Below, one piece after another: positions 28,149-36,738 of a stretch of 49,280 bases of DNA; positions within the stretch are counted from its first letter, which is position 1, and the number at the start of each line of letters is the position of its first letter. Below the pieces are notes generated by a model that searched no databases, was not told where the DNA came from, and saw nothing but the letters and a program-made list of their open reading frames with translations. A program made the translations under genes and the position numbers. This DNA comes from Planctomycetota bacterium. GTDB lineage: Bacteria > Planctomycetota > Planctomycetia > Pirellulales > Pirellulaceae. The DNA is taken from the NCBI GenBank assembly GCA_014381825.1, contig JACNKX010000170.1, positions 1-49,280 on the forward strand, in the 5' to 3' direction.

Positions 28149-29840
28149 ATGTACCTCATCCTGCTCTTGGCCGCAGCCTTGAACGCTCCTGATAACTCGC
28201 TCTCGCAGACACGGATCGAGATCGCCGATCGTGATCACGTCATCGACGGTTGGATCCGGACCAATAAAGCGGCGTCATTTACCGACGAACAATTGGCGGC
28301 ACATGGTCGAGCCTGGTCGGCTTATGACACGGTGCTGATTCGATTCAAGCTTGATGCCATCGACGCCGCCCGGTTTGGTCGCGTGAAGAAAGCGACACTG
28401 CGGCTTCATGCTGTAGAGGTCGACAATCCCAAGCAGAGGCCAACGGCTGTGGCGCCTTGCGCGGTGGCGTGGACGGCTAAAGCCACGTCTTCGTCGCCAA
28501 TTGGTGACAAGACCACCTGGCCCGTGCGGGCTGCGCATTCCAACATCAACTACGCGATGATCGACGACCTCGCCGCCAAACGTGTGATCACGAAACCTGG
28601 CGCTGTTGCATTCGATGTTACCGAAATCGTCGAACGCTGGCTGTACCAGGGATTGCCCAACCATGGCCTGATGGTCACAGCCAGCCCGCCAATCTTCGGA
28701 AAGCCCAACGCCGGTAGTTGGACGCTATCGTTTGCTTCGTCAGAGTCGAAGAACAGCCAGATGCGTCCGACGCTGATCGTTGAAATGGAAGGCGCACCGC
28801 CATCGCCGGAAACTGCTGCCGAGCGGGCGTTGGCCCTGTATCCCTCAGCGTCGTTGGCTCCCGTCCGCGCTCCCTACTTCTTCGCCTTCTACAACGCCGG
28901 CGACCAAAAACAATGGAGGCGTCTGCCGACGATCAACGTCACGACCTATTCCAGCCACGGCAACTGGCTCCAGCCGCGCGGCGTCATGAACCTGGGATGG
29001 GCCGAGGGCGGGCCGGCTTCTTGGTTGCCGACCGCCGAGTCATTCTCGACGTACTACACCAACATAGCGAAGAACAACACGATCGGCTTATGCGGCCACG
29101 AGTCAAACCTGGGCGAGCGGATGCAGTGGCTGGCCGACGCGTTCCGAGCCGCGGAAACCGCTCACCCCCGTATATTCTCGGCGTATTACTATCGCGGTGA
29201 ACCTCTGATGGCGAAGACGGCTGGCGAAGGACACATCGACCTGCTGATCCAGGAAGGCTACACCAACGTCAGCAAACAGTTTCCGAGGAAGGGTTTCGCA
29301 ATCGGGATGGAAGGCATTAAGGCTCGCATTGACACAGCCCGCAAGCACGGTGCGATTGAACGTCACATCGTGATGCTGGGGCATATCTGCAAGGCGGCTG
29401 CGTACCACCGCGGCCACGAGCTCTCGCCGGAGAAAGTCGATGGAATGATCACCGAGCTCCGCAAATACGCACCCGAAATGCCGGGCATCGGCTTTTACGG
29501 CGCCGGGGGCGATGAACTGGCCGTCGAGTGCGATCGCCTGGCCCGCAAACATTTCGTCGATCCCGCTCCCGAAATCCTGATCACCAAGCCGCGATTCGAG
29601 GACACGCTGCTGGCGCCGCATGTCTCGATTGAGGTCGAAGCCAAACCGAAGTCTGATCGCCAAGTCGTCCGCTATCGCTGGTTCATCGATAACCGACTCG
29701 TCGCCGAAACGAACGGGCCGCGATACCTCTGGGACACTCGCGGCGAGCGACCAGGGCATCACTACATCACCGTCCATGCGGTGGACGATGCCTGGAACCG
29801 CGCGGCGACGCAGATTCCGGTGAGGGTAGCTGGCTGGTAA
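28149..29840 (+). CDS. Secreted DNRLRE-like + TIM-barrel + Ig-like protein
   Basis: ATG 28149 gives 563 aa with signal peptide (YLILLLAAALNAPDNSLS-QT); ATG 28125 is in frame upstream. Residues about 20-218 look like a DNRLRE-type sandwich: DTVLIRFKLDAIDAARFGRV, KATLRLHAV, VAFDVTEIVERWL, NHGLMVTASP, RPTLIVEME. Residues about 230-470 resemble a (beta/alpha)8 region (PYFFAFYNAGD, AYYYRGEPLM, IDLLIQEGYT, PGIGFYGAGGDE) of unknown activity. Residues about 475-563 are Ig-like (VSIEVEAKPKSD, RYRWFIDN, HYITVHAVDD). The last five codons, ending RVAGW-stop, are read out of frame through the beginning of a ghost propeller tail, so the 3' end looks like a recombination junction. DNRLRE modules usually bind carbohydrate; the substrate is unknown. 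Confidence 0.75.
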   Translation: MYLILLLAAALNAPDNSLSQTRIEIADRDHVIDGWIRTNKAASFTDEQLAAHGRAWSAYDTVLIRFKLDAIDAARFGRVKKATLRLHAVEVDNPKQRPTAVAPCAVAWTAKATSSSPIGDKTTWPVRAAHSNINYAMIDDLAAKRVITKPGAVAFDVTEIVERWLYQGLPNHGLMVTASPPIFGKPNAGSWTLSFASSESKNSQMRPTLIVEMEGAPPSPETAAERALALYPSASLAPVRAPYFFAFYNAGDQKQWRRLPTINVTTYSSHGNWLQPRGVMNLGWAEGGPASWLPTAESFSTYYTNIAKNNTIGLCGHESNLGERMQWLADAFRAAETAHPRIFSAYYYRGEPLMAKTAGEGHIDLLIQEGYTNVSKQFPRKGFAIGMEGIKARIDTARKHGAIERHIVMLGHICKAAAYHRGHELSPEKVDGMITELRKYAPEMPGIGFYGAGGDELAVECDRLARKHFVDPAPEILITKPRFEDTLLAPHVSIEVEAKPKSDRQVVRYRWFIDNRLVAETNGPRYLWDTRGERPGHHYITVHAVDDAWNRAATQIPVRVAGW

Positions 29841-29919
29841 CCCAATCCGGTTGCGGTTCGTCATGAAAGATTCCGACATTTACTCATTTCCGTTTGCTGG
29901 ACGACAGGGACCCAATTAA
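29830..29919 (+). pseudogene. Ghost tail: remnant C-terminus of a family propeller gene
   Basis: In the frame beginning CTG 29830 the sequence reads [20 protein letters not shown], then PFAGRQGPN and a TAA at 29917-29919. This is an undamaged copy of the last residues of the family tail (LAG-x-P-x-RLRF, D-x-LYSF). Upstream in this frame are stop codons, and the bases belong to the preceding gene in another frame. Its first ten bases supply that gene's final codons and stop. No start is available, so it is a remnant of a deleted or replaced paralogue, and one recent enough to be still readable. Confidence 0.8.
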
Positions 29920-29970
29920 AAGGCAGGTTGGACGCCAACACGCATGACAGTTCGGCTATGAAAGAGAGCC

Positions 29971-32900
29971 ATGTACTCCAACATCATCCGATTGACTTTG
30001 CGCTATCGGAGCGTCGCCGTCTTCGTCGCCAGTTGCATGCTGGTACACGCCGCCTCGGCGGAGCAACACAAACAGTATCGTCTGCTTCTCAATAGCGATG
30101 GTGGCAGCGGGGCGTTGTATGCTCACGAACCGCCCATTACGGAAAAGCAACTGCGCCGAGTGATCGACGCGCTGGAGGGCACTCAGGTTGATGTGTTCAT
30201 CCAAAGCGTCTCGTTCGGTTCGTACGTGGCGTATGACACGAAGGTGGGTGAGCTCTACGGAAAGGGACACACGGAATTCGAAGAGCCGAACTTCCGACGG
30301 TGGGCACACAACGTGAACGGCTTGCTGGAGCGGGGCAAGGACCCACTCGAGATCTGGTCCAAGCGAGCTCATGAACTGGGAATGGAGTTCTGGCCGGCGT
30401 TGCGGATGAATGACATTCACAAGGACTGGACCGAGCGCTGGCCGTCGTTGCGAACGAAATGGGAACTGGATCGTCCGCACGTCAAGATCGGCGCGGACTC
30501 GACTGATTATTATCGCCGCCGTTGGCCGCGCAAGGGCCAAGCATCGGACGGATTCACCTGGGCGTTCGATTATTCGTTACCAGAAGTTCGCGATCATAAG
30601 TTCGCGCTGATCGAAGAGCTTTGTCTGAACTATGACATCGACGGGTTCGAGTTGGATTTTCTGAGCAGCCCGATCTATTTCAAGCGCAACGAAGTCAAAA
30701 AGGGAATGCCGCTGTTGACTCAGTTTGTCCGCCGTGTTCGAACACGGATGGATGAAATCGGGAGACAAAAGGGCCGTAAGCTGACACTGCTGGCCCGTGT
30801 TCCACCCAGCTTCAAGATGTGCGAGCTGATCGGCATCGACGCACGCACATGGATTAGCGAGGAACTGATCAACCTGATTGCCCCGGTCACGCGCGGCTAC
30901 CTCGATATGAATGCCGACGTCACCGGATTCGTTGCCGCAGCAAAAGGGACGAACGTACGCGTTATTGGCGGACTCTCCGACATCAAGGTTCGTTACTACG
31001 CCGGACAAGCATCGAACGACATGTTGCGAGCCGCCGCTGCCGGGTACTGGCACGAAGGCGCAGCCGGCATCCACCTGTTCAACTTCGATTGCCATTGCAG
31101 TGGCGCGGGTCGGCCGGGGCTTCCCATGTTCAACGATGCGGAACGAGAAGTGCTCAACCAGATCGGCGACCCACAGACTCTGATCGGTAAGAACAAACAC
31201 TATTATGTGACTCGCGACATTGAAGGACATACGCCGGGCGAAGGCGGCGAAATGCAGTTGCCGCTGGACCTGCTCGCGGGTCAAAAGCGACGATTGCAAT
31301 TCACGGTCAGCGACAACATTGCCTTCGACGCACGACCTGTCGGAGGAGAAGGCACAGGAAACGTTGCCATTGCGACCAGAGACAAGTCGTTACAGACGGC
31401 CTTCCTGAAGGTCTCCTGGACCGGCAATTCCACCGCAGCCTCACAAATAGCTCTTTCGGTAAACGGAGAGACGTTGCAGATCGCAGACGGTCCGAGTCCC
31501 TGGATATTTCGCGGTGCACCGATCCGACAAGGGAAGAACCAGATCGAATTGCTTCGCCCAGAAAACGCAGAGGCTTCGAAACTTCGAATCGAAGGCGTCG
31601 AGTACGTGGTCGTCTTCAAGAAGCCAGAACCAATCGATGTCGGATCGGCGAAACAACTCTTCATCGACCGTCGCTTTATCGAGTCGAGCGAGGGGGTCGA
31701 ACTGGTCATGAATCCGCCCCGCCGCGACGGGGTTGTCTTGATCAAGCCTGACCAGCCGTGGGAACAAGGAGCACGGATTTCGGTGTATTCAAGTGTGCTC
31801 CGCGAAAATGGAAAGACGCGGATTTGGTATGACCTGGTGAAACCAACGGGCGACGGTCCGTACGACCACGAGCGTCGTGTCTGTTACGCCGAATCCGAGG
31901 ACGGATTGCACTTCACAAAACCGGAACTCGGATTGCACGAAGTCGATAGTTCAAAAGCAAACAACGTCGTCATTCCCGGTGTGATCGGTGGTTGTGCCGT
32001 GTGGGTAGACCCAAACGCCAAGGCCGAACATCGATACAAGTCGCAAGCGAAGGTCTATCCAACGGGGCAGTTCCACATCCACAGTTCGCCCGACGGGCTG
32101 CATTGGAAAAAGTTCGCTCGCATTGATCCTGGACCGGGTGGCTGGGATACGCAAAGCATCATCTTCTGGGACCCGAATCTCAAAAGGTACGCGTTGTTTA
32201 CCCGGTTCTGGGCGAACCGTGATGACCGGGAACATCGCTTTCGGACGGTTCGCCGTCTGGAGTCGGATGATCTGCTGAAGTGGGAAAACCAGTCGATCGT
32301 CATGCAGGCGGATGCCGACGACCTCGCGACTCACGAAACCCCCACGAAGCAACCGCCTGTCGATTACTACGGAGCCGACGTCTTTCGATATACCGAAGCT
32401 GAAGACACGTACATCATGCTGGCTCAGCCGTTCTGGCATTGGTACCGGCGTGAGGGGACGAGTGGGCTGGGGCCCTCAACGTTCGACGTGCGGCTTGCCG
32501 TCAGCCGTAATGGGAAGTCGTTTCAACGAGTCGGAAAGCGACGACCGTTTCTTCCGGGCGGACCAGACGGTCGTTTTGATTCTCGCTTCGTGTGGGCTAT
32601 GCCGGACCCCGTCCGGATGGACGATGAATTGTGGATCTATTATGTGGGCATGAATCGAGATCACGATGGTGTCCTCGATCCGGCGGCGTCTGGCAAGCTG
32701 CTTTCGGGGATCAGTCGCGCCGTGCTGCGATTGGACGGCTTTGTCTCAGCCGATGCTGGATACAACGGAGGTACCATCACCACTCCCACGATCCGCTTTC
32801 AGGGCCAGCGGCTTGAATTGAACGTTCAAACCAGCGGCGGCGGCAGTGTGCTGGTCGAGGTTCTTGACGAAAGTGGGAAGCCCTTGAGCGGCTTCTCGAA

Positions 32901-33051
32901 ATCCGACGCGCTGCCTGTCGTGGGCGATTCCGTTCGCATGCCCGTGGCCTGGAAGTCCCCTGCGGACGTCGGCACGCTGGCTGGTCACCCCATCCGCCTT
33001 CGCTTTCACATGCAGGATTGCAAACTGTATGCATTTCACTTCACGCAGTAG
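29971..33051 (+). CDS. Secreted fusion: GHL10-like TIM barrel + GH32/43-like propeller with family tail
   Basis: 1026 aa with signal peptide (VAVFVASCMLVHAASA-EQ). Residues about 35-415 form a barrel of the glycosyl-hydrolase-like GHL10 type: YRLLLNSDGG, ELGMEFWPALRMND, FDYSLPEVRDHK, YDIDGFELDFL, INLIAPVTRGYLD, GAAGIHLFNFDC. The acidic ELD in DGFELDFL is the best candidate for an active-site region. Residues about 420-550 form a linking sandwich (LQFTVSDNIAFDA, QIALSVNGETL). Residues 553-1026 are a complete family propeller: DVGSAKQLFIDRRFI, PWEQGA, CYAESEDGLHF, SSKANNVV, HRYKSQ, SSPDGLHW, TQSIIFWD, AVLRLDGFVS, and the tail GSVLVEVLDESGKP, VAW, LAGHPIRLRF, KLYAFHFTQ. The fusion links an endo-type barrel with the family propeller on one chain. 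The next gene begins inside its last codons. Confidence 0.85.
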   Translation: MYSNIIRLTLRYRSVAVFVASCMLVHAASAEQHKQYRLLLNSDGGSGALYAHEPPITEKQLRRVIDALEGTQVDVFIQSVSFGSYVAYDTKVGELYGKGHTEFEEPNFRRWAHNVNGLLERGKDPLEIWSKRAHELGMEFWPALRMNDIHKDWTERWPSLRTKWELDRPHVKIGADSTDYYRRRWPRKGQASDGFTWAFDYSLPEVRDHKFALIEELCLNYDIDGFELDFLSSPIYFKRNEVKKGMPLLTQFVRRVRTRMDEIGRQKGRKLTLLARVPPSFKMCELIGIDARTWISEELINLIAPVTRGYLDMNADVTGFVAAAKGTNVRVIGGLSDIKVRYYAGQASNDMLRAAAAGYWHEGAAGIHLFNFDCHCSGAGRPGLPMFNDAEREVLNQIGDPQTLIGKNKHYYVTRDIEGHTPGEGGEMQLPLDLLAGQKRRLQFTVSDNIAFDARPVGGEGTGNVAIATRDKSLQTAFLKVSWTGNSTAASQIALSVNGETLQIADGPSPWIFRGAPIRQGKNQIELLRPENAEASKLRIEGVEYVVVFKKPEPIDVGSAKQLFIDRRFIESSEGVELVMNPPRRDGVVLIKPDQPWEQGARISVYSSVLRENGKTRIWYDLVKPTGDGPYDHERRVCYAESEDGLHFTKPELGLHEVDSSKANNVVIPGVIGGCAVWVDPNAKAEHRYKSQAKVYPTGQFHIHSSPDGLHWKKFARIDPGPGGWDTQSIIFWDPNLKRYALFTRFWANRDDREHRFRTVRRLESDDLLKWENQSIVMQADADDLATHETPTKQPPVDYYGADVFRYTEAEDTYIMLAQPFWHWYRREGTSGLGPSTFDVRLAVSRNGKSFQRVGKRRPFLPGGPDGRFDSRFVWAMPDPVRMDDELWIYYVGMNRDHDGVLDPAASGKLLSGISRAVLRLDGFVSADAGYNGGTITTPTIRFQGQRLELNVQTSGGGSVLVEVLDESGKPLSGFSKSDALPVVGDSVRMPVAWKSPADVGTLAGHPIRLRFHMQDCKLYAFHFTQ

Positions 33052-34468
33052 CGGCACCCACTGGTTCTCGATTTGGATGTTGGTCGTTGGATTGGTGTTT
33101 CCCCAATCCAAACTCATCGCGGAAGAGAACCGTGCGGTCAACATCGGTTCTCGGTTGGAATTGTTCATCGACGACTTCCTGATCGAATCACGTTCGGGTC
33201 TGACGCTGCAACTGCACCACCCTGTCCGCGCGGAAAAAGTCCTGGAACCAGAAGAACCGTGGGAAGGTAAGAATCTAGGCCACGTGAGCATTTTGAAGGA
33301 TGGCGATCGGTACCGGATGTACTATCGCGGACATCATGACCCAGGATTCTCTTGGTCCGAGAATATCTATACGTGCTACGCCGAGAGCACCGACGGCGTC
33401 CGCTGGAACAAACCACACCTCGGACTCGTTGAATGGGAAGGCTCGAAAGCGAACAACATCTTGATGCGAGGTCAACGCGGAGCATATTTGACCCCCTTCA
33501 TTGACGATCGTCCCCGCGTCCCCGCATCACAGCGATACAAGTCCTTTGCCGGTAACCCGCCAAGAGCTATGGTTGCACCCGATGGACTTCGCTGGTCTCC
33601 GCTAAACGACGAGCCCGTCCTTCCAAAACCTCGATTCGGAATCGCATTGTGGAACCCGCAGCGTGAGGAATTCATGGCGTATGTGCGGGCGTGGCGTCCT
33701 CGGAGTGATGGCACTCGCATGCGAAACATTGCACTGTCGACTTCGCCCGACTTTCTGAAATGGTCGGAACCGAAGTTGCTTGATTTCGGCGACGCGCCCG
33801 ACTTTCATCTCTACTGGAACACAGCCTTGCCCTACTTTCGAGCACCCCATCTTTACCTCGGTTTTCCAATGCGGTTGCGAGAATACAACGACGCGTCAAC
33901 TGGGGAGCGGCGAGACTGGACGGATGCGATCTTAATGGTCACTCGTGACGGTTTTCATTTCCATCAGCACGTCGAAGCGTTTGTGCGACCGGGACTTGAT
34001 CAGAACAACTGGCAACCGCATGTGAACATGCTGGCATACGGTATCGTGCCGACGAGTGATCAGGAACTCTCAATGTACCTGACCAATGCCGCGGGCGGGC
34101 AACGGCACTTGCGACGATTAAAACTGCGTACCGACGGCTTTGTGTCACTACGAGCGAGTGACAAAGGCGGCGAGCTGATCACCAGGCCGATCATCTTCAG
34201 CGGCGGGGAACTGATACTGAACTTCTCGACAAGTGCCATCGGCAGTGTTCGCGTCGAGTTGCAAACAACGGCAGGCGAAGCAATCCCCGGCTTCGCGCTC
34301 GACCAGTGTGAAGAGCTCGTCGGCGACACGGTTTCTCGATCCGTCCAGTGGCGGGGCGAGAAACAACTACACCAGTTGTCAGGCGCACCAATTCGGCTTC
34401 GATTCGTACTGAAGGACGCCGACCTTTACTCATTCCAGTTCGTTTCTGATGGAGTGAAGGACAAATGA
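33029..34468 (+). CDS. Secreted GH32/43-like propeller protein, short subfamily
   Basis: 479 aa if started at ATG 33029, which lies inside the final YAFHF codons of the preceding gene (23-base overlap); ATG 33077 would avoid the overlap and still keep a short hydrophobic segment (MLVVGLVFPQSKLIA). Motifs: NIGSRLELFIDDFLIE, LQLHHPVRAEKV, EEPWEG, YRMYYRG, CYAESTDGVRW, LGLVEWEGSKANNI, QRYKSFA, APDGLRW, ALWNPQREEF, APHLYLGFPMR, VTRDGFHFH, LRTDGFVSL, and the tail [45 protein letters not shown]. It is the most compact intact member and a good reference for family boundaries. Predicted secreted and glycan-related; the activity is unknown. Confidence 0.86.
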   Translation: MHFTSRSSGTHWFSIWMLVVGLVFPQSKLIAEENRAVNIGSRLELFIDDFLIESRSGLTLQLHHPVRAEKVLEPEEPWEGKNLGHVSILKDGDRYRMYYRGHHDPGFSWSENIYTCYAESTDGVRWNKPHLGLVEWEGSKANNILMRGQRGAYLTPFIDDRPRVPASQRYKSFAGNPPRAMVAPDGLRWSPLNDEPVLPKPRFGIALWNPQREEFMAYVRAWRPRSDGTRMRNIALSTSPDFLKWSEPKLLDFGDAPDFHLYWNTALPYFRAPHLYLGFPMRLREYNDASTGERRDWTDAILMVTRDGFHFHQHVEAFVRPGLDQNNWQPHVNMLAYGIVPTSDQELSMYLTNAAGGQRHLRRLKLRTDGFVSLRASDKGGELITRPIIFSGGELILNFSTSAIGSVRVELQTTAGEAIPGFALDQCEELVGDTVSRSVQWRGEKQLHQLSGAPIRLRFVLKDADLYSFQFVSDGVKDK

Positions 34469-34493
34469 CGAGTTGCCTGCGACAAAAAAGCAA

Positions 34494-36392
34494 ATGCGAG
34501 AGCATCGAATGTGGCGAATGATACCGATGACTGTCGGCCTCTGCTTGTCGGTAGCGATCTCTGCCGTTGGCCAAGACGCTAACGTCGTGCGGTACGGCTT
34601 TCCTCGTCCCCAACGCAAGGTGATCGTTTATGGCTGGGAGATGAACTTTCGCGAAATGAGCGAGCTGCGGCGGAGGGCGGAGGTGATGCAGCGTCAGCCG
34701 TTCGACGGCATCATGTTCAGTCTGTTCCACGAGGGGAAAAGTCGTGACGAAGCATTTATCCACTCGGCCCGGCTAACTGACAAGGAACTCGCGCCGGTCG
34801 TCAAAGAACTCTCGGCGATCCGCTGGACAACGTTTACGGACAACTTCCTGATGGTCAAGGCGGGCGAGCAGTTTCTCGACAACGGCGATCCCGGCCGCAT
34901 GGATTGGTTCGACGACGGTCAGTGGGACACGATTTGTCACAACATCCGCGTGCTGACGCGAGTCGCCGTTGCCACCCGATGCAAGGGACTGGGCTTCGAT
35001 CCCGAGCCCTATCACGCCTCGGTCTGGAACTACGATCAGGCCGGCAGTCGCAAGCCGCAATTGCATCGCGACGCCAAGTCGTTCGACGAGTACGCCGCGG
35101 TCGTTCGCCGCCGTGGTGCTCAATATATGAACGCGATTCAGGCCGAGATGCCGCGCGTCCGCATCTTCAATCTCTACCAAGCCGTCCGCCTACCGCCCAG
35201 CGAACTGGCCGAGACGATCTACTCGCTGTACCCGGCCTTCATCAACGGGATGCTCGATGCGGCTGGACCCGAAGTGATGCTGATTGATGGCAACGAATAC
35301 GGCTTTGGTCTGTTGACGCGCGGCGACTACACCAATGCGTACGTCAACGTCAAAGAACGCAAGCTGGCTCTGATCGACCCGAAGAACCGCGACAGATATC
35401 GGAAGCAGGTTCAAGTATCCGTCCCCATTTACCTTGACGATATCTTTGGCAGCCACGCCAACCGCCGCTGGGTCGGGACGTACCTCGCCACCGACGAGAA
35501 ACGCCGCCTCTTTGAGCATAGACTCTTTCATGCCCTGGATTCCGTCGATGAGTACGTCTGGGTTTACGGCGAACGACCGTCATGGTTCAGCAACACGCCG
35601 CGTGTGCCTCGGTGGGCCGCGGCCAGCGTCGCGACGATCAGGAAACAGGTCGATCAACTCCGGTTGGAGGACCGGCAGGAAGACGCTGCGCTCATCGTTC
35701 GCGTCAGTGAGCAGATCGCGCTGCGTGACAACGAGGTAGCCGAATTGAAGCCCGCCGAACGCGCGACACCGCGAGTCGACAAGCCGCGAGCAAACGTCCG
35801 CAGTCTCCCGACTGGCGTTGCCGCTCCTGTGATCAACGGCAGGCTCGACGATCCGGCGTGGAAACAGGCCACCGTGTTGAAGAACTTCCAGCCGTTGATG
35901 TACTTTGTTCGCGATTGTGTTGCCGTGGAAACCACTTGCCGTGTCATGTGGGACAAGCAGTTTCTCTACTTTGCCTTTGAGTGCGTTGAGCCGCGGATAG
36001 TTGAACTGAAGTCTCTTCCCGCCGAGGAACGACGGCGAAACCGAACGACACTCGTCCTATCAACGTCCGCGGAATCCAGTTCATTCGTTCGAATCGACGT
36101 CCCGCTGGGAGGAGCGGTGAGATTCCTCGTTCGCAAACCCGGCCAAGAGTGGACTGTCGTTGCCGCCGCGAAAACTCGATTGCAGTCAAGTCATCGCACA
36201 ACCAACAAAGGCTGGACTGCCGAATGGCGAGTCGCGTGGGCCGGAATCGGTGGCACGCCAGAACCTGGACAAACGAGAAATGCCACTGTCACGCGTGTTC
36301 GTAGCCCGTGGGCCGAACACGACAGTTGGGCACCGCAAATTGATCCAAACCTGATCGACGAATCGCTTCTGGGAACGTGGGCCTTCGAGTAG
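34494..36392 (+). CDS. Secreted TIM-barrel-like protein with C-terminal CBM9-like domain
   Basis: ATG 34494 gives 632 aa with signal peptide (MIPMTVGLCLSVAISAVG-QD); in-frame TTG 34473 and ATG 34509 are alternatives. Residues about 35-400 look like a barrel of the kind often found beside planctomycete carbohydrate enzymes: KVIVYGWEMNF, PFDGIMFSLFH, WTTFTDNFLM, CKGLGFDPEPYH, PRVRIFNLYQA, MLIDGNEYGFG, VYGERPSWF. The GFDPEPY and IDGNEY acidic residues are the obvious active-site candidates. After a charged helical linker (KQVDQLRLEDRQED), residues about 440-632 fit CBM9: VINGRLDDPAWKQATVLKNF, TCRVMWDKQFLYFAFECVEP, TNKGWTAEWRVAWAGIG, ESLLGTWAFE. CBM9-type domains bind sugar chain ends. No family tail. 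It ends the tightly packed part of the array. Confidence 0.78.
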   Translation: MREHRMWRMIPMTVGLCLSVAISAVGQDANVVRYGFPRPQRKVIVYGWEMNFREMSELRRRAEVMQRQPFDGIMFSLFHEGKSRDEAFIHSARLTDKELAPVVKELSAIRWTTFTDNFLMVKAGEQFLDNGDPGRMDWFDDGQWDTICHNIRVLTRVAVATRCKGLGFDPEPYHASVWNYDQAGSRKPQLHRDAKSFDEYAAVVRRRGAQYMNAIQAEMPRVRIFNLYQAVRLPPSELAETIYSLYPAFINGMLDAAGPEVMLIDGNEYGFGLLTRGDYTNAYVNVKERKLALIDPKNRDRYRKQVQVSVPIYLDDIFGSHANRRWVGTYLATDEKRRLFEHRLFHALDSVDEYVWVYGERPSWFSNTPRVPRWAAASVATIRKQVDQLRLEDRQEDAALIVRVSEQIALRDNEVAELKPAERATPRVDKPRANVRSLPTGVAAPVINGRLDDPAWKQATVLKNFQPLMYFVRDCVAVETTCRVMWDKQFLYFAFECVEPRIVELKSLPAEERRRNRTTLVLSTSAESSSFVRIDVPLGGAVRFLVRKPGQEWTVVAAAKTRLQSSHRTTNKGWTAEWRVAWAGIGGTPEPGQTRNATVTRVRSPWAEHDSWAPQIDPNLIDESLLGTWAFE

Positions 36393-36395
36393 CAA

Positions 36396-36710
36396 TTGGT
36401 CTATGGCTGTCGTTTGATCAGACCGGTCGACTCCATGGCGTCCCAACTGCAGACAGGCGAGCAAAAGGAGAAGATCTGGGGCGACCCAACCAACGAAACC
36501 GTCGCATTCACGATCGATCGCGATGAAGGCATTCAGTTCCGAGCTATCAGCGTGTTCGACGCCAACACATCGCACTGGCTGCCGTCAATTGAACGCCCCA
36601 CGGGCCACAACAGCGTTGCACGGTATCCTGGCATTCTGTTCACCGCAGGCCCGGCCGGGAAGGGGAACACCGATTTGTTGAATAATCGCGTTTACTTCAG
36701 CCAAGCATGA
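36396..36710 (+). pseudogene. Orphan C-terminal ORF, possibly a remnant of a BNR-like propeller
   Basis: The open stretch begins directly after the TAG of the preceding gene and in the same frame; the only good internal ATG is 36435 (91 aa). It has no signal peptide, unlike nearly all neighbours. The readable part (DPTNETVAFTIDRDEGIQFR, TSHWLPSIERPTGHN, YPGILFTAGPAGKGNTD, LLNNRVYFSQA) looks like one or two final blades of a BNR-type propeller, which would make it a decayed 3' end. That resemblance is from memory and weak. Together with flanking bases it fills 36393-36738. A small genuine gene cannot be excluded. Confidence 0.4.
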
Positions 36711-36738
36711 TGCCACGTGAGCCAGGGAGTATCGAGGA

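Noticed and set aside
36390-36710. Stop-codon readthrough joining the CBM9 protein to the following in-frame ORF
   Set aside because: GTWAFE is a natural CBM9-type end, and in-frame continuation has a one-in-three chance; no readthrough signal is visible.
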